A stretch of DNA of 64,000 bases from CAVPGP01 sp963704025 (GTDB lineage: Bacteria; Actinomycetota; Thermoleophilia; Gaiellales; Gaiellaceae). Shown piece after piece: positions 26,111-33,756 of the stretch. Numbering within the stretch: position 1 is the first letter of the stretch; the number at the start of each line of letters is the position of its first letter. The position numbers and the translations under genes were made by a program. The stretch covers positions 1,116,001 through 1,180,000 of the forward strand of contig CAVPGP010000001.1 in assembly GCA_963704025.1 (NCBI GenBank). The letters are read 5' to 3'. The notes beneath the pieces are model-generated. The model did not search any database. It was not told the origin of the DNA and saw nothing but the letters and a program-made list of their open reading frames with translations.

Positions 26111-26800
26111 TCAGCCGCGCTCCACGGGGAGCCCGAGTTGCTCCCATTCGCTCCAGGAACCGGGGTACAGCCGCCCTTCGCGGTTCTGCATGTAAAGGCG
26201 GTGGAGCACGACGCAGGCGGTGACGCCGGAGCCGCAGTAGGCGACGAGCTCCCCGGGCGGGAGCTCGAGCAGCGGCTCGTTCCAGGGCGCGTTCACCGCC
26301 CCCGGGATCCGGCCGGGGACGCGGTCGACGGGGTTCTCCTCGCCGCGCCAGCGCGACGGAACCCGTGCGTCGACGACCACGAGGCCCTCGCTGAGGAGCT
26401 CCTCGGCGGTCGCCGTGTCGTCGTTCCGGGCGCGCGGGGCGAACTTCGCCGGCTCGATGCGCTCCTCGCCCGCGCGGAGCGGTCCGTGCCAGGCCTCGAG
26501 CTCGAGCAACGCACAGTCGTCATGACCGAAGTGGCGGAGGAGCCACCACAGCCGCTCGGCGCCGCCCATCGTCCCGTACGCGACGACGAAGACACCGCCG
26601 GCGATCCCGGCCCGCCCGGCCGCCTCGGCGAACTGCTCCGTCGACGGAAGTGGATGGCGGCCGCCCTTCCCGGGCGGCGACGACAGGTCGCGTTCGACGT
26701 CGAGGAACGCGGCGCCCGGGATATGCCCCTCCAGGTAGAGGCGCCGCCCGGCCGCGGGGTCGGCGAGGTCCCAGCGGCAGTCGACGAAGCGGTACCGCAT
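26111..26800 (-). CDS. sseA: Sulfurtransferase with two rhodanese domains
   Basis: The 229-residue protein has an inactive N-terminal rhodanese half (RYRFVDCRWDL to about residue 105) and a catalytic C-terminal half with VVDARVPSRWRG and the active-site loop AYCGSGVTA, in which the Cys of CGSGVTA carries the persulfide. Such enzymes act on thiosulfate or 3-mercaptopyruvate. It is transcribed ahead of the sulfate import operon, 51 bases away, linking it to sulfur metabolism. It is shorter than typical SseA (about 280 residues). Confidence 0.9.
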   Translation of the reverse strand: MRYRFVDCRWDLADPAAGRRLYLEGHIPGAAFLDVERDLSSPPGKGGRHPLPSTEQFAEAAGRAGIAGGVFVVAYGTMGGAERLWWLLRHFGHDDCALLELEAWHGPLRAGEERIEPAKFAPRARNDDTATAEELLSEGLVVVDARVPSRWRGEENPVDRVPGRIPGAVNAPWNEPLLELPPGELVAYCGSGVTACVVLHRLYMQNREGRLYPGSWSEWEQLGLPVERG

Positions 26801-26875
26801 CGAGGCAGCTTAGGCGTCCCGGACCCTTGACATGACTTGTGCGGTGTCGTACGTTCCCCGAACGGTGTTCGATCA

Positions 26876-26894
26876 TGTCGAATATCGTTCCCGG
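26876..26894. promoter_or_regulatory. Probable IclR operator in the glpF promoter region
   Basis: TGTCGAA-TATCG-TTCCCGG matches the left half and spacing of the perfect palindrome in front of the IclR gene (31710-31728), with a weaker right half. The 168-base gap 26801-26968 also holds a TTGACA at 26827-26832 and the palindromes CGTTC-CCC-GAACG and TTCGA-TCATG-TCGAA just upstream. It precedes glpF-dhaK-dhaL-ptsI, the expected regulon. Confidence 0.5.
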
Positions 26895-26968
26895 GCGATG
26901 GCGCCCGTGGAAACCGCGGAACGGCCCGCGGGATCTCCCGGTTCCGGGCCGGAAGGAGGGTGTGCGTG

Positions 26969-27769
26969 ATGGAATCGTTCTCCGCCGCGCAGCGTGCGTT
27001 CGCCGAAGCGGTCGGCACGGCGCTGCTGGTCTTCATCGGCGCGGGCTCGGTGCCTGCGATCCTGCTGTTGGAGGGCGGCACGAAGGCGCCCTTCTCGGGC
27101 GCCGACCTGGGCTTCATCGCAATGGCGTTCGGCCTGATCGTGGTCGCGCTCGTCTACACGGTCGGCAAGGTCTCCGGCTGCCACATCAATCCAGCGGTCA
27201 CGTTCGCGCTCGCCGCGACGAAGCGGTTCCCCTGGCGCGAGGTGCCGCTCTACTGGGGAGCCCAGCTCGTGGGCGGGGTCGCCGGCGCCTACGCGATGTG
27301 GGCGTCGTTCGGCTCGCGTGCGCTCGACCTCGGCTACGGCTTCGGCGTCGTGCACTTCAACGGCTCGACGACGGCGTGGGGCTCCGCGATCTTCATCGAG
27401 GCGCTCGGCACCGCGATCCTGCTCTTCACCATCCTCGGGATCGTCGACACGCGCTCGCCGGAAGGCTGGGCGGGGCTCGTGATCGGGCTCGTGATCGTCG
27501 GGATCATCATCACCGTCGGCCCGGTGACGAACGCGTCGCTCAACCCCGCCCGCGCCATCGGCCCGCTCTTCGTCGAGACCGTGCACGGCGACGTCCACAA
27601 CTGGATGCAACAGCTGTTCGCCTACATCCCGGGCAACCTGATCGGCGCAACCGTCGCGTGCTTCGCCTACGACTGGATGGCGACGCCGCGGAAGGTCCAG
27701 CGCCCGATCCGCGAGGCTGTCACCGAGCCCGACCGGGCCGACCTTGGCTCGCCGGTCACCACGCAGTAG
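26969..27769 (+). CDS. glpF: Glycerol facilitator / aquaglyceroporin
   Basis: The 266-residue channel has six transmembrane helices and both pore motifs: GCHINPAVTFA and ASLNPARAIGP. Family length is normal. It lets glycerol or dihydroxyacetone diffuse in. The ATG at 26969 follows GGAAGGAGGG with good spacing; the open frame upstream is leader and carries the operator-like sites. It is the first gene of the operon with dhaK, which starts 13 bases after its stop. Water-selective aquaporin is possible, but the neighbourhood argues for polyol uptake. Confidence 0.92.
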   Translation: MESFSAAQRAFAEAVGTALLVFIGAGSVPAILLLEGGTKAPFSGADLGFIAMAFGLIVVALVYTVGKVSGCHINPAVTFALAATKRFPWREVPLYWGAQLVGGVAGAYAMWASFGSRALDLGYGFGVVHFNGSTTAWGSAIFIEALGTAILLFTILGIVDTRSPEGWAGLVIGLVIVGIIITVGPVTNASLNPARAIGPLFVETVHGDVHNWMQQLFAYIPGNLIGATVACFAYDWMATPRKVQRPIREAVTEPDRADLGSPVTTQ

Positions 27770-27781
27770 AAAGGAGGAGTC

Positions 27782-28804
27782 GTGAGCGTTGCAGTGCAAA
27801 CGATGAAGAAGTTCGTCAACGCGCCGGAGGACGTCGTCCATGAGTCGCTCGCCGGTCTCGGCGCGGCGCACCCCGACCTCGTCCGGATCGACTTCGACAG
27901 CCAGATCGTGGTCCGCAAGGACGCGCCGGTCGCCGGCAAGGTCGGGCTCGTGTCGGGCGGCGGCTCGGGCCACGAGCCGCTCCACGGCGGCTTCGTCGGC
28001 CGCGGCATGCTCGACGCCGCTTGTCCGGGCGAGGTGTTCACGTCGCCTGTGCCCGACCAGATGCTCGCCGCGACGAAGGCCGTCGACGGCGGCGCGGGCG
28101 TGATCCACATCGTCAAGAACTACACGGGCGACGTGATGAACTTCAAGCTCGCCGCCGAGCTGGCGGAGGACGAGGACATCAAGGTCGAGTCCGTGCTGAC
28201 GAATGACGACGTCGCGGTGGAGGACAGCCTCTACACGGCCGGCCGCCGGGGCGTCGGCGTCACCGTCCTCGTCGAGAAGATCGCGGGCGCGAAGGCAGAG
28301 GCCGGCGGGACGCTCGAGGAGGTGGCCGCAGTCGGGCGGAAGGTGAACGACCGTGGGCGCAGCTTCGGCGTCGCGCTCACGTCGTGTGTGACCCCGGCCG
28401 CAGGGTCGCCCACGTTCGAGATCGGCGCGGACGAGATGGAGTTCGGCGTGGGCATCCACGGCGAGCCGGGTCGCCGCAGGGAGAAGATCCGGCCGGCCGC
28501 GGAGATCGTCGCGGAGATGGCCGAGGTGATCCTCAACGACCTCTCGCCGGCTCCCGGTGCGAACCTGCTCGCCTTCGTCAACGGGCTCGGCGGCACGCCG
28601 CTGATCGAGCTCTACGTGATCTACAACGAGCTCGCGAAGCAGCTCGAGTCGCGCGGGCTCAAGGCGAGCCGCAACCTCGTAGGCAACTACATCACGAGCC
28701 TCGAGATGGCGGGTGCCTCGATCACGCTGCTCGAGCTCGACGACGAGCTGACCCGGCTGTGGGACGCTCCGGTCCACACCCCTGCGCTCCGGTGGGGTAC
28801 CTGA
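27782..28804 (+). CDS. dhaK: Dihydroxyacetone kinase subunit DhaK
   Basis: The 340-residue subunit binds dihydroxyacetone covalently through a histidine, here in GIHGEPGRRR, and carries the family signature VSGGGSGHEPLHGGFVG. It receives phosphate from DhaL-bound ADP/ATP. The length is normal. The GTG start follows an AAAGGAGG ribosome site. The stop is five bases before the dhaL start. Absence of an ATP-binding DhaK-L fusion and presence of PTS genes nearby show that this is the phosphotransferase-dependent type. Confidence 0.95.
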   Translation: MSVAVQTMKKFVNAPEDVVHESLAGLGAAHPDLVRIDFDSQIVVRKDAPVAGKVGLVSGGGSGHEPLHGGFVGRGMLDAACPGEVFTSPVPDQMLAATKAVDGGAGVIHIVKNYTGDVMNFKLAAELAEDEDIKVESVLTNDDVAVEDSLYTAGRRGVGVTVLVEKIAGAKAEAGGTLEEVAAVGRKVNDRGRSFGVALTSCVTPAAGSPTFEIGADEMEFGVGIHGEPGRRREKIRPAAEIVAEMAEVILNDLSPAPGANLLAFVNGLGGTPLIELYVIYNELAKQLESRGLKASRNLVGNYITSLEMAGASITLLELDDELTRLWDAPVHTPALRWGT

Positions 28805-28809
28805 GCGGG

Positions 28810-29445
28810 GTGGACGCGGCGACCGTGAAGCGGTGGCTCGAGGGCTCGGCGGCCGCGCTGCACGAGCAGCGCGACTACCTGACGCAGCTCGACGCCGCGA
28901 TCGGCGACGCGGACCACGGGACGAACATGGACCGCGGCTTCTCCAGCGTCGTGACGAAGCTCGGCGAGCTCGACGGCTCGACCCCTCCGGGCAAGATCCT
29001 CGTCACGGCCGGCTCGACGCTCGTCTCGACGGTCGGCGGCGCCAGCGGCCCGTTGTGGGGCACCGCCCTGCGGCGGGCCGGACGGTCGCTCGGCGACGGC
29101 GAGGCGTTCGACGGCCCCGCGCTCGCCGCGGCGCTCCAGGCCGCGCTCGACGGTGTGGTCGAGCTCGGGGCCGCCCAGCCGGGCGAGAAGACGATGGTCG
29201 ACGCGCTCGAGCCGGCGGTGCGGGCTCTCCGCGAGCGGCTCGAGGCAGGGTCCACGGCGGGCGATGCGCTCGCGGCGGCACGCGAGGCGGCCGACGAGGG
29301 GATGCACGCGACCGTGCCGCTGCAGGCGACCAAGGGCCGGGCGTCCTATCTCGGCGAGCGGAGCATCGGTCACCAGGATCCGGGGGCGACCTCCACGGCG
29401 CTGATCGTCCGGGCGCTCGAGCAGGCGGTCGCGGCGGAGCCATGA
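28810..29445 (+). CDS. dhaL: Dihydroxyacetone kinase ADP-binding subunit DhaL
   Basis: The 211-residue subunit holds ADP with two magnesium ions through the Asp cluster DAAIGDADHGTNMDRG near residues 30-45. Further landmarks are GGASGPLWGTALRRAG and GEKTMVDALEPA. The nucleotide acts as a cofactor that is rephosphorylated by DhaM. The GTG at 28810 is five bases after the dhaK stop; the ORF continues openly upstream but only inside dhaK. Its end overlaps the enzyme I start in ATGA. Confidence 0.93.
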   Translation: MDAATVKRWLEGSAAALHEQRDYLTQLDAAIGDADHGTNMDRGFSSVVTKLGELDGSTPPGKILVTAGSTLVSTVGGASGPLWGTALRRAGRSLGDGEAFDGPALAAALQAALDGVVELGAAQPGEKTMVDALEPAVRALRERLEAGSTAGDALAAAREAADEGMHATVPLQATKGRASYLGERSIGHQDPGATSTALIVRALEQAVAAEP

Positions 29446-31058
29446 GCGAGCGCGAGCTGCACGGCCTCGCCGTCTCCGACGGGGTCGCGGTCGGCCCTGC
29501 CTTCGTGCTCGCAGCGCCGGCCGCCGTGACGGATGACGGCGGCGCCGAGGCTGCGCTCGCTGCGCTCGCGCGCGTCGCGGGCGAGCTCGGACGGACGGCC
29601 GAGCGCCTCGCCGCGCAAGGGCGCGAAACGGACGCCGAGATCATCGAGGCGAACCGACTGATGGCGGAGGACCCCTCGCTCGCCCAGGAGGTGGTGGCCC
29701 TGGCAGACGTGCTTCCCGCGGCGGAGGCGCTCCTCCTCGCAACCGAAGGACGGGCGGGACAGCTCGAGGCGCTCCACGACCCCCTGCTGGCCGCCCGCGC
29801 CGCCGACGTACGGGAGCTCGGGCGGCGCGCCGTCCGCGCGCTGTCCGGCGCGGGGGGGATGGATCCTCCCCCAGTGCCGTCGGTCGTGATCGCCGGTGAG
29901 CTCGGCCCCGCGGAGATCGTCGACCTCCGTCTCGAAGAGGGACTCGTCCTCGGCTTCGCGTTGGCGGACGGCTCGCCGACCTCCCACGCGGCGATCATGG
30001 CTCGCTCCCTCGGGGTCCCCATGGTCGCGGGGCTCGGAGTGCTCGTGCTCGGGGCTCGAACGGGCGACACGGTCGCGCTCGACGGCTCGTCGGGGACGGC
30101 CGTGCTGGAGCCGGGCCCGGAGGCGCTCGACCGGGCCGCGCGGTCGGCCGCCAGGGAGCATGCAGATCGGTCGCGTCTCGCCGGGCGACGCACTCTCCCG
30201 ACGGTGACCCTCGCCGGCCGGCCGATTCGACTGCTCGCAAATGCCAGCACCGAGCCCGAGGCGGCGGCGGCGGTCGCATACGGCGCCGAGGGCGCGGGCC
30301 TCGTGCGCACCGAGCTCGCGTTCCTCGATTGCTCGGAGTGGCCGACCGAGGACGAGCACGTGTCTGCGCTGACGCCGGTCCTGAGGCCGCTCGCAGGCCG
30401 GGTCGCAACGGTGCGGACACTCGACTTCGGCGCCGACAAGACGCCGCCGTTCCTGCGCGGCCAGGGCGGCCGCGGCATCGGCCTGATGCTCGAGCACGAG
30501 CAGGCACTGGAGGACCAGCTGGCCGCGATCCTTCGCGCCGGCGCCGCCACCCGGTTGCGCGTCATGTTGCCGCTCGTCGAGTCGGCGGGTCAGCTGCGGG
30601 CTGCCCGCACGCTGCTCGAGCGCGCCGCACGGCGGGTCGGGCAGCAGTTGCCGGAGCTCGGCGCGATGGTCGAGACGCCCACCGGGGCGCGGCACGCGGC
30701 CGAGCTCGCGCTGGCCGCGGACTTCTTCTCGATCGGGACGAACGACCTCGTCGCGACGACGCTCGGGCTCGACCGCGAGAGCCCGGACGCCTCGCCGCTC
30801 AGCGCCGCGGAGCCGGCCGTGGTCGAGCTGATCCGGTGCACGGTCGAGGCTGCGCACGCCGAGGGGATCACGGTCGAGGTCTGCGGCGAGGCAGCGGGTG
30901 AGCCCGAGTTGACGCCCCTTCTCGTCGAGCTGGGCGTGGACGAGCTGAGCGTCGCTCCGTCCCGGCTCGACGCGATCCGCGACGCGATCCGGCGCTCAGG
31001 CGAGCCCGGCGACCAGGTTCGCCAGCTCGGCGACGGCCTCGGCGGCGTCGTCGCCTGA
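29442..31058 (+). CDS. ptsI: PTS enzyme I (phosphoenolpyruvate-protein phosphotransferase), dha-associated
   Basis: The 538-residue protein transfers phosphate from phosphoenolpyruvate to HPr. The swivelling domain carries the active histidine in DGSPTSHAAIMARSLGVP, and the TIM-barrel part has EGAGLVRTELAFLD, FGADKTPPFLRGQGGRGIG, SIGTNDLVATTLGLDR and VCGEAAG. It is slightly shorter than general enzyme I (about 570). In E. coli this activity is one domain of a fused DhaM; here it is a separate gene coupled to dhaL. Its last 63 bases overlap the convergent HPr gene. Confidence 0.93.
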   Translation: MSERELHGLAVSDGVAVGPAFVLAAPAAVTDDGGAEAALAALARVAGELGRTAERLAAQGRETDAEIIEANRLMAEDPSLAQEVVALADVLPAAEALLLATEGRAGQLEALHDPLLAARAADVRELGRRAVRALSGAGGMDPPPVPSVVIAGELGPAEIVDLRLEEGLVLGFALADGSPTSHAAIMARSLGVPMVAGLGVLVLGARTGDTVALDGSSGTAVLEPGPEALDRAARSAAREHADRSRLAGRRTLPTVTLAGRPIRLLANASTEPEAAAAVAYGAEGAGLVRTELAFLDCSEWPTEDEHVSALTPVLRPLAGRVATVRTLDFGADKTPPFLRGQGGRGIGLMLEHEQALEDQLAAILRAGAATRLRVMLPLVESAGQLRAARTLLERAARRVGQQLPELGAMVETPTGARHAAELALAADFFSIGTNDLVATTLGLDRESPDASPLSAAEPAVVELIRCTVEAAHAEGITVEVCGEAAGEPELTPLLVELGVDELSVAPSRLDAIRDAIRRSGEPGDQVRQLGDGLGGVVA

Positions 31059-31265
31059 GGCGGAGATCGTGAGCTCCGTGCCGCCGTCGGCACCGAGGCC
31101 CAGGATCTCGAGAATGCTCTTCGCGTTCGCGTGGCGCCCGTTCGCCTGCACCTCGATCGTCGCGGCGAAGGTCGACGCCGTCCGGACGAAGGTTCCGGCC
31201 GGCCGTGCGTGCAGCGCCACGTCGTTCGGCAGGCGAACGAGCACGAGGTCAGAGCTTGGGCGCAC
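30996..31265 (-). CDS. ptsH: HPr-like phosphocarrier protein, dha-associated
   Basis: The 89-residue protein carries phosphate from enzyme I to DhaM. The active histidine is in ALHARPAGTFV and the region equivalent to regulatory Ser46 is NAKSILEILGLG. The GTG at 31263-31265 is preceded by AGGAGG six bases away, and starts within the end of dhaM (17-base overlap). The gene is convergent with enzyme I and their coding ends overlap by 63 bases, so the two messages are complementary there. Confidence 0.88.
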   Translation of the reverse strand: MRPSSDLVLVRLPNDVALHARPAGTFVRTASTFAATIEVQANGRHANAKSILEILGLGADGGTELTISASGDDAAEAVAELANLVAGLA

Positions 31266-31638
31266 GTCGGGCCTCCTCCGCGGCAACCGCGACCTCCGCG
31301 AGGGACGCTCCCGTCGACGCCGTGACGCCGGCGGCGATCGCTCCCTCGACGAGCGGCGCGTCTGCCAGCACGATCCGCGCGGCCTCGGCTTCTCCCATCT
31401 CTCCGAGCGCGGACTTGACCGAGAGAAGCGAGCTGCCGAGGTCGATAAGCACGACCGCGCCCGCGCCTCCGTCCGCGGCTCGGATCGCCTCGAGCACGCG
31501 CCCTCCGTCAGTTCCGAGCGTCCCGTCGGGGCCACCGCCTGCCGTTACGATCGGCACGTCCGAGCCGGCCACCTGAGCCACGAGCTCAGCGAGCCCGCTT
31601 GCGATCGCAGCGCTATGCGAAACGAGCACCAGTCCCAC
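31249..31638 (-). CDS. dhaM: Dihydroxyacetone kinase phosphotransfer subunit DhaM (EIIA-mannose-like)
   Basis: The 129-residue protein has the PTS EIIA-Man fold. The phosphorylated histidine is in LVLVSHSAAIASGLAELV, and DLGSS and GGGP loops are present. It rephosphorylates ADP bound to DhaL. The GTG start at 31636-31638 is preferred over an upstream ATG at 31722, because the latter would place the IclR operator (31710-31728) inside the coding region. It is divergent from the IclR gene and followed by HPr. Confidence 0.88.
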   Translation of the reverse strand: MGLVLVSHSAAIASGLAELVAQVAGSDVPIVTAGGGPDGTLGTDGGRVLEAIRAADGGAGAVVLIDLGSSLLSVKSALGEMGEAEAARIVLADAPLVEGAIAAGVTASTGASLAEVAVAAEEARRAPKL

Positions 31639-31709
31639 GAACCCGTTCCGATCCGGCCCGTTTCGATGTGCGGTCCCCTGCGTCGAAGCCACAGCCTGGG
31701 ATTCTACAA

Positions 31710-31728
31710 TGTCGAACAGCATTCGACA
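31710..31728. promoter_or_regulatory. IclR-family operator between dhaM and the iclR gene
   Basis: TGTCGAA-CAGCA-TTCGACA is a perfect 7-base inverted repeat with a five-base spacer. A second overlapping palindrome, CAGCATT-CGAC-AATGCTG, starts inside it. It lies 11 bases before the regulator start and 72 bases before dhaM, well placed to control both divergent genes. Confidence 0.75.
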
Positions 31729-31739
31729 ATGCTGTCCCG

Positions 31740-32504
31740 ATGATCCAGTCCGTCGACAGGGCCGCGCGCATCCTCCGCGCGCTCGCGGCCGGGCCAGGCC
31801 GGCTCGGGGTCAGCGAGCTCTCCGCCCGCCTCGGCCTCGCCAAGGGCACGGTGCACGGGCTGCTCCGGACGCTCCAGGATCACGGCCTCGTCGAGCAGGA
31901 CGCGGACAGCGACAAGTACCAGCTGGGGCCGCAGCTGCTGCGGCTCTCGAACCGCTACCTCGACCTCAGCGAGCTCCGCTCCCGGTCGCTCGCCTGGTCG
32001 GAGCTGCTGTCCACTCGGTCAGGGGAAGCCGTTCGCGTCGGCGTCCCGCACGGCGACGGGATCCTCGTCGTCCACCACGTCTTTCGACCGGACGCTTCGC
32101 TGCAGATCCTCGAGGTCGGCGCCGTGCTGCCGATGCACGCGACGGCCCTGGGCAAGTCCGTGCTCGCCTACCTGGAGGAGCCCGAGCGGGAGGACGTTCT
32201 CGCGGTCGGGCTGGCGAAGCTGACCGGAAAGACGATCTCGACCCCGGCTGCGCTCGGCAAGGAGCTCGAAACCGTCCGCGAGCGCGGGTACGCGCTCGAG
32301 CGGGAGGAAGCCGTGCTCGGCGAGGTGGGGATCGCGGCGCCGATCTTCGGCCGGCGCGGCACGGTCGTGGGCGGCATCGGCGTGGCCGGCCCGAGGGAGC
32401 GTCTGCACGGGCGCACGCGGGAATCGGCCGCCGCCACAGCCGTCGTCGAGGCGGCACGCGCGATCTCGCGTGACCTCGGCGCGCAGCGCTGGCCGCCGGT
32501 CTAG
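31740..32504 (+). CDS. IclR-family transcriptional regulator
   Basis: The 254-residue protein has an N-terminal winged helix (IQSVDRAARILRALAAG to about residue 65, including LGLAKGTVHGLLRTLQDHG) and a C-terminal effector-binding domain with MHATALGKSVLAYL and GEVGIAAPIFGRRGTVVGGIGVAGP. The start is the ATG at 31740, directly at the conserved IQSVDRA. It is divergent from dhaM with a palindromic operator in between, and a related site precedes glpF. It probably controls the glycerol/dihydroxyacetone genes; GlpR-like and GylR regulators of this family do so in other actinobacteria. Confidence 0.9.
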   Translation: MIQSVDRAARILRALAAGPGRLGVSELSARLGLAKGTVHGLLRTLQDHGLVEQDADSDKYQLGPQLLRLSNRYLDLSELRSRSLAWSELLSTRSGEAVRVGVPHGDGILVVHHVFRPDASLQILEVGAVLPMHATALGKSVLAYLEEPEREDVLAVGLAKLTGKTISTPAALGKELETVRERGYALEREEAVLGEVGIAAPIFGRRGTVVGGIGVAGPRERLHGRTRESAAATAVVEAARAISRDLGAQRWPPV

Positions 32505-32553
32505 CGACGAGGAGCGCTGTGACACCGGCGGGTGCCGGTGGCGTATCAGGGGC

Positions 32554-33258
32554 ATGAAACCCATCGCCATCCTCACCGCGCTCGCAGCCGTCCTCCTCGT
32601 CGCCGCCGTGGCCGGGGCCGCGCTGGTCTCTCCGGCCGAAGGCAGCTCGGCCTCGGTCGACGACGGGATCACCGTCAACGGCGTCGGGAGCGTCCAGGCT
32701 GTCCCCGACCGCGCCCAGTTCAGCTTCGACGTCCAGGCGGCGGGCGTCACGGCTGCCCAGGCCCTCGAGCGGGCCGCAGCGGAGAGCACCGCGGTCAATG
32801 CTGCGCTGCGAAACGCCGGCATCGCCCGAGGCGATCTCCAGACCGCCCAGATCTCGCTCCAGCCGCGCCGGTCCGGGAAGGGGGACGTGACCGGCTTCGA
32901 CGCGACGACCACCGTCACGGCCCGGCTGAAGGATCTCGCGCGCGCGGGCCGCGTGGTCGACGCCGCCGTCCGGGCGGGCGCCTCGGGGGTCTACGGCCCC
33001 TCGCTCTCGAAGGCCGACACAGACTCGCTCTACGCGGATGCCCTCGAGGCGGCGGTCGCGAACGCCCGCGCGAAGGCGCAGGTTCTCGCCGCGGCGTCAG
33101 GTGTCGCCCTCGGCCGCGTCACGAACGTCGTCGAAGGCGGGGCCGCGATCCCGGTCTACGCCGGCCTGAGCATGGACGCGAAGCAGACGGACGTCTCGAT
33201 CGAGCCGGGGTCGCAGGAGATCACGGCCGCCGTCACAGTGACGTTCGCAACCGGCTGA
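32554..33258 (+). CDS. SIMPL (DUF541) domain secreted or membrane-anchored protein
   Basis: The 234-residue protein has a signal peptide or N-terminal anchor (residues 4-28) and a SIMPL/DUF541 domain: ITVNGVGSVQAVPDRAQFSFDV at its start, the helix AQALERAAAESTAVNAALRNAGI, and the end QEITAAVTVTFATG. The family is widespread and named for a mouse kinase-associated protein; in bacteria its members are periplasmic or surface proteins without a settled function. The ATG at 32554 lies behind a weak AGGGG. No operon partner is evident. Confidence 0.88.
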   Translation: MKPIAILTALAAVLLVAAVAGAALVSPAEGSSASVDDGITVNGVGSVQAVPDRAQFSFDVQAAGVTAAQALERAAAESTAVNAALRNAGIARGDLQTAQISLQPRRSGKGDVTGFDATTTVTARLKDLARAGRVVDAAVRAGASGVYGPSLSKADTDSLYADALEAAVANARAKAQVLAAASGVALGRVTNVVEGGAAIPVYAGLSMDAKQTDVSIEPGSQEITAAVTVTFATG

Positions 33259-33266
33259 CCGGATCG

Positions 33267-33404
33267 TCAGGGAAGGCGCAGCGGCATCGGCTTCCCGCAA
33301 CGGGCGCAGTGCCTCCGCGCTGCCCCCTTGCGGGAAGCCACCTCGACGGGCCGCGGCTCCGCACACGTGCAGCCCACGGTCGCCTTGGTCTCCAACGGCG
33401 TCAT
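33267..33404 (-). CDS. Small Cys-rich protein (45 residues), possible zinc-binding
   Basis: The tiny reading frame starts at the ATG 33402-33404 after a strong GGAGG ribosome site (nine bases) and codes MTPLETKATVGCTCAEP through HCARCGKPMPLRLP. Four cysteines, as CxC and CxxC with a nearby His, could form a zinc ribbon. It follows the P-II gene by 19 bases on the same strand and ends close to the convergent SIMPL gene. Small size limits certainty, but the ribosome site and motif favour a real gene. Function unknown. Confidence 0.6.
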   Translation of the reverse strand: MTPLETKATVGCTCAEPRPVEVASRKGAARRHCARCGKPMPLRLP

Positions 33405-33423
33405 GCTGCCTCCTCGGCGTCCC

Positions 33424-33756
33424 TCAGAGCTTCTCCCCGGTTCTGTTGTGCGTGACGTTGTCGACGGGCGTCGTCCAGACAAGCCCGTCACCCGAGTCGT
33501 GGCCCGTGCGGGCCGAGTCGACGATCGCGTCGACGACCGCCTCGGCGATCGAGTCGCCGACGATGAAGGTCAGATGCGCCTTGGGCAGGAAGCGCGACTC
33601 GAAGGTCCGGCCGCGGTACTCGTGCGTGACGCCGCGCTCGCGGCCGTGCCCGATCGCCTCGACCACCGTCACGCCCACGTGCCCCGTCTGGTCCTCGACG
33701 GCGTCGATCACGGTCTCCACGCGCTCGCGCACGACGACGGCTTCCACCTTGATCAT
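33424..33756 (-). CDS. glnB: Nitrogen regulatory P-II family protein
   Basis: The 110-residue protein has the P-II fold: MIKVEAVVVRERVETVIDAV, the T-loop region GHGRERGVTHEYRGRTF, the FLPKAHLTFIV strand after it, and the C-terminal DAIVDSARTGHDSGDGLVW ATP-binding segment. P-II proteins sense ATP/ADP and 2-oxoglutarate and control glutamine synthetase and ammonium uptake. Residue 52, equivalent to the modified Tyr51 of E. coli GlnB and actinobacterial GlnK, is Phe, so classical uridylylation or adenylylation is not possible. The ATG overlaps the preceding acetyltransferase stop (ATGA), downstream of glnA. Confidence 0.88.
   Translation of the reverse strand: MIKVEAVVVRERVETVIDAVEDQTGHVGVTVVEAIGHGRERGVTHEYRGRTFESRFLPKAHLTFIVGDSIAEAVVDAIVDSARTGHDSGDGLVWTTPVDNVTHNRTGEKL

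Noticed and set aside
26873..28777. Minus-strand open frame opposite glpF and dhaK
   Set aside because: Antisense shadow; both plus-strand genes have complete family signatures.
31639..31722. Extended DhaM start at 31722
   Set aside because: It would place the IclR palindrome inside the coding region and add residues without resemblance to DhaM; the GTG at 31638 begins exactly at the conserved domain.
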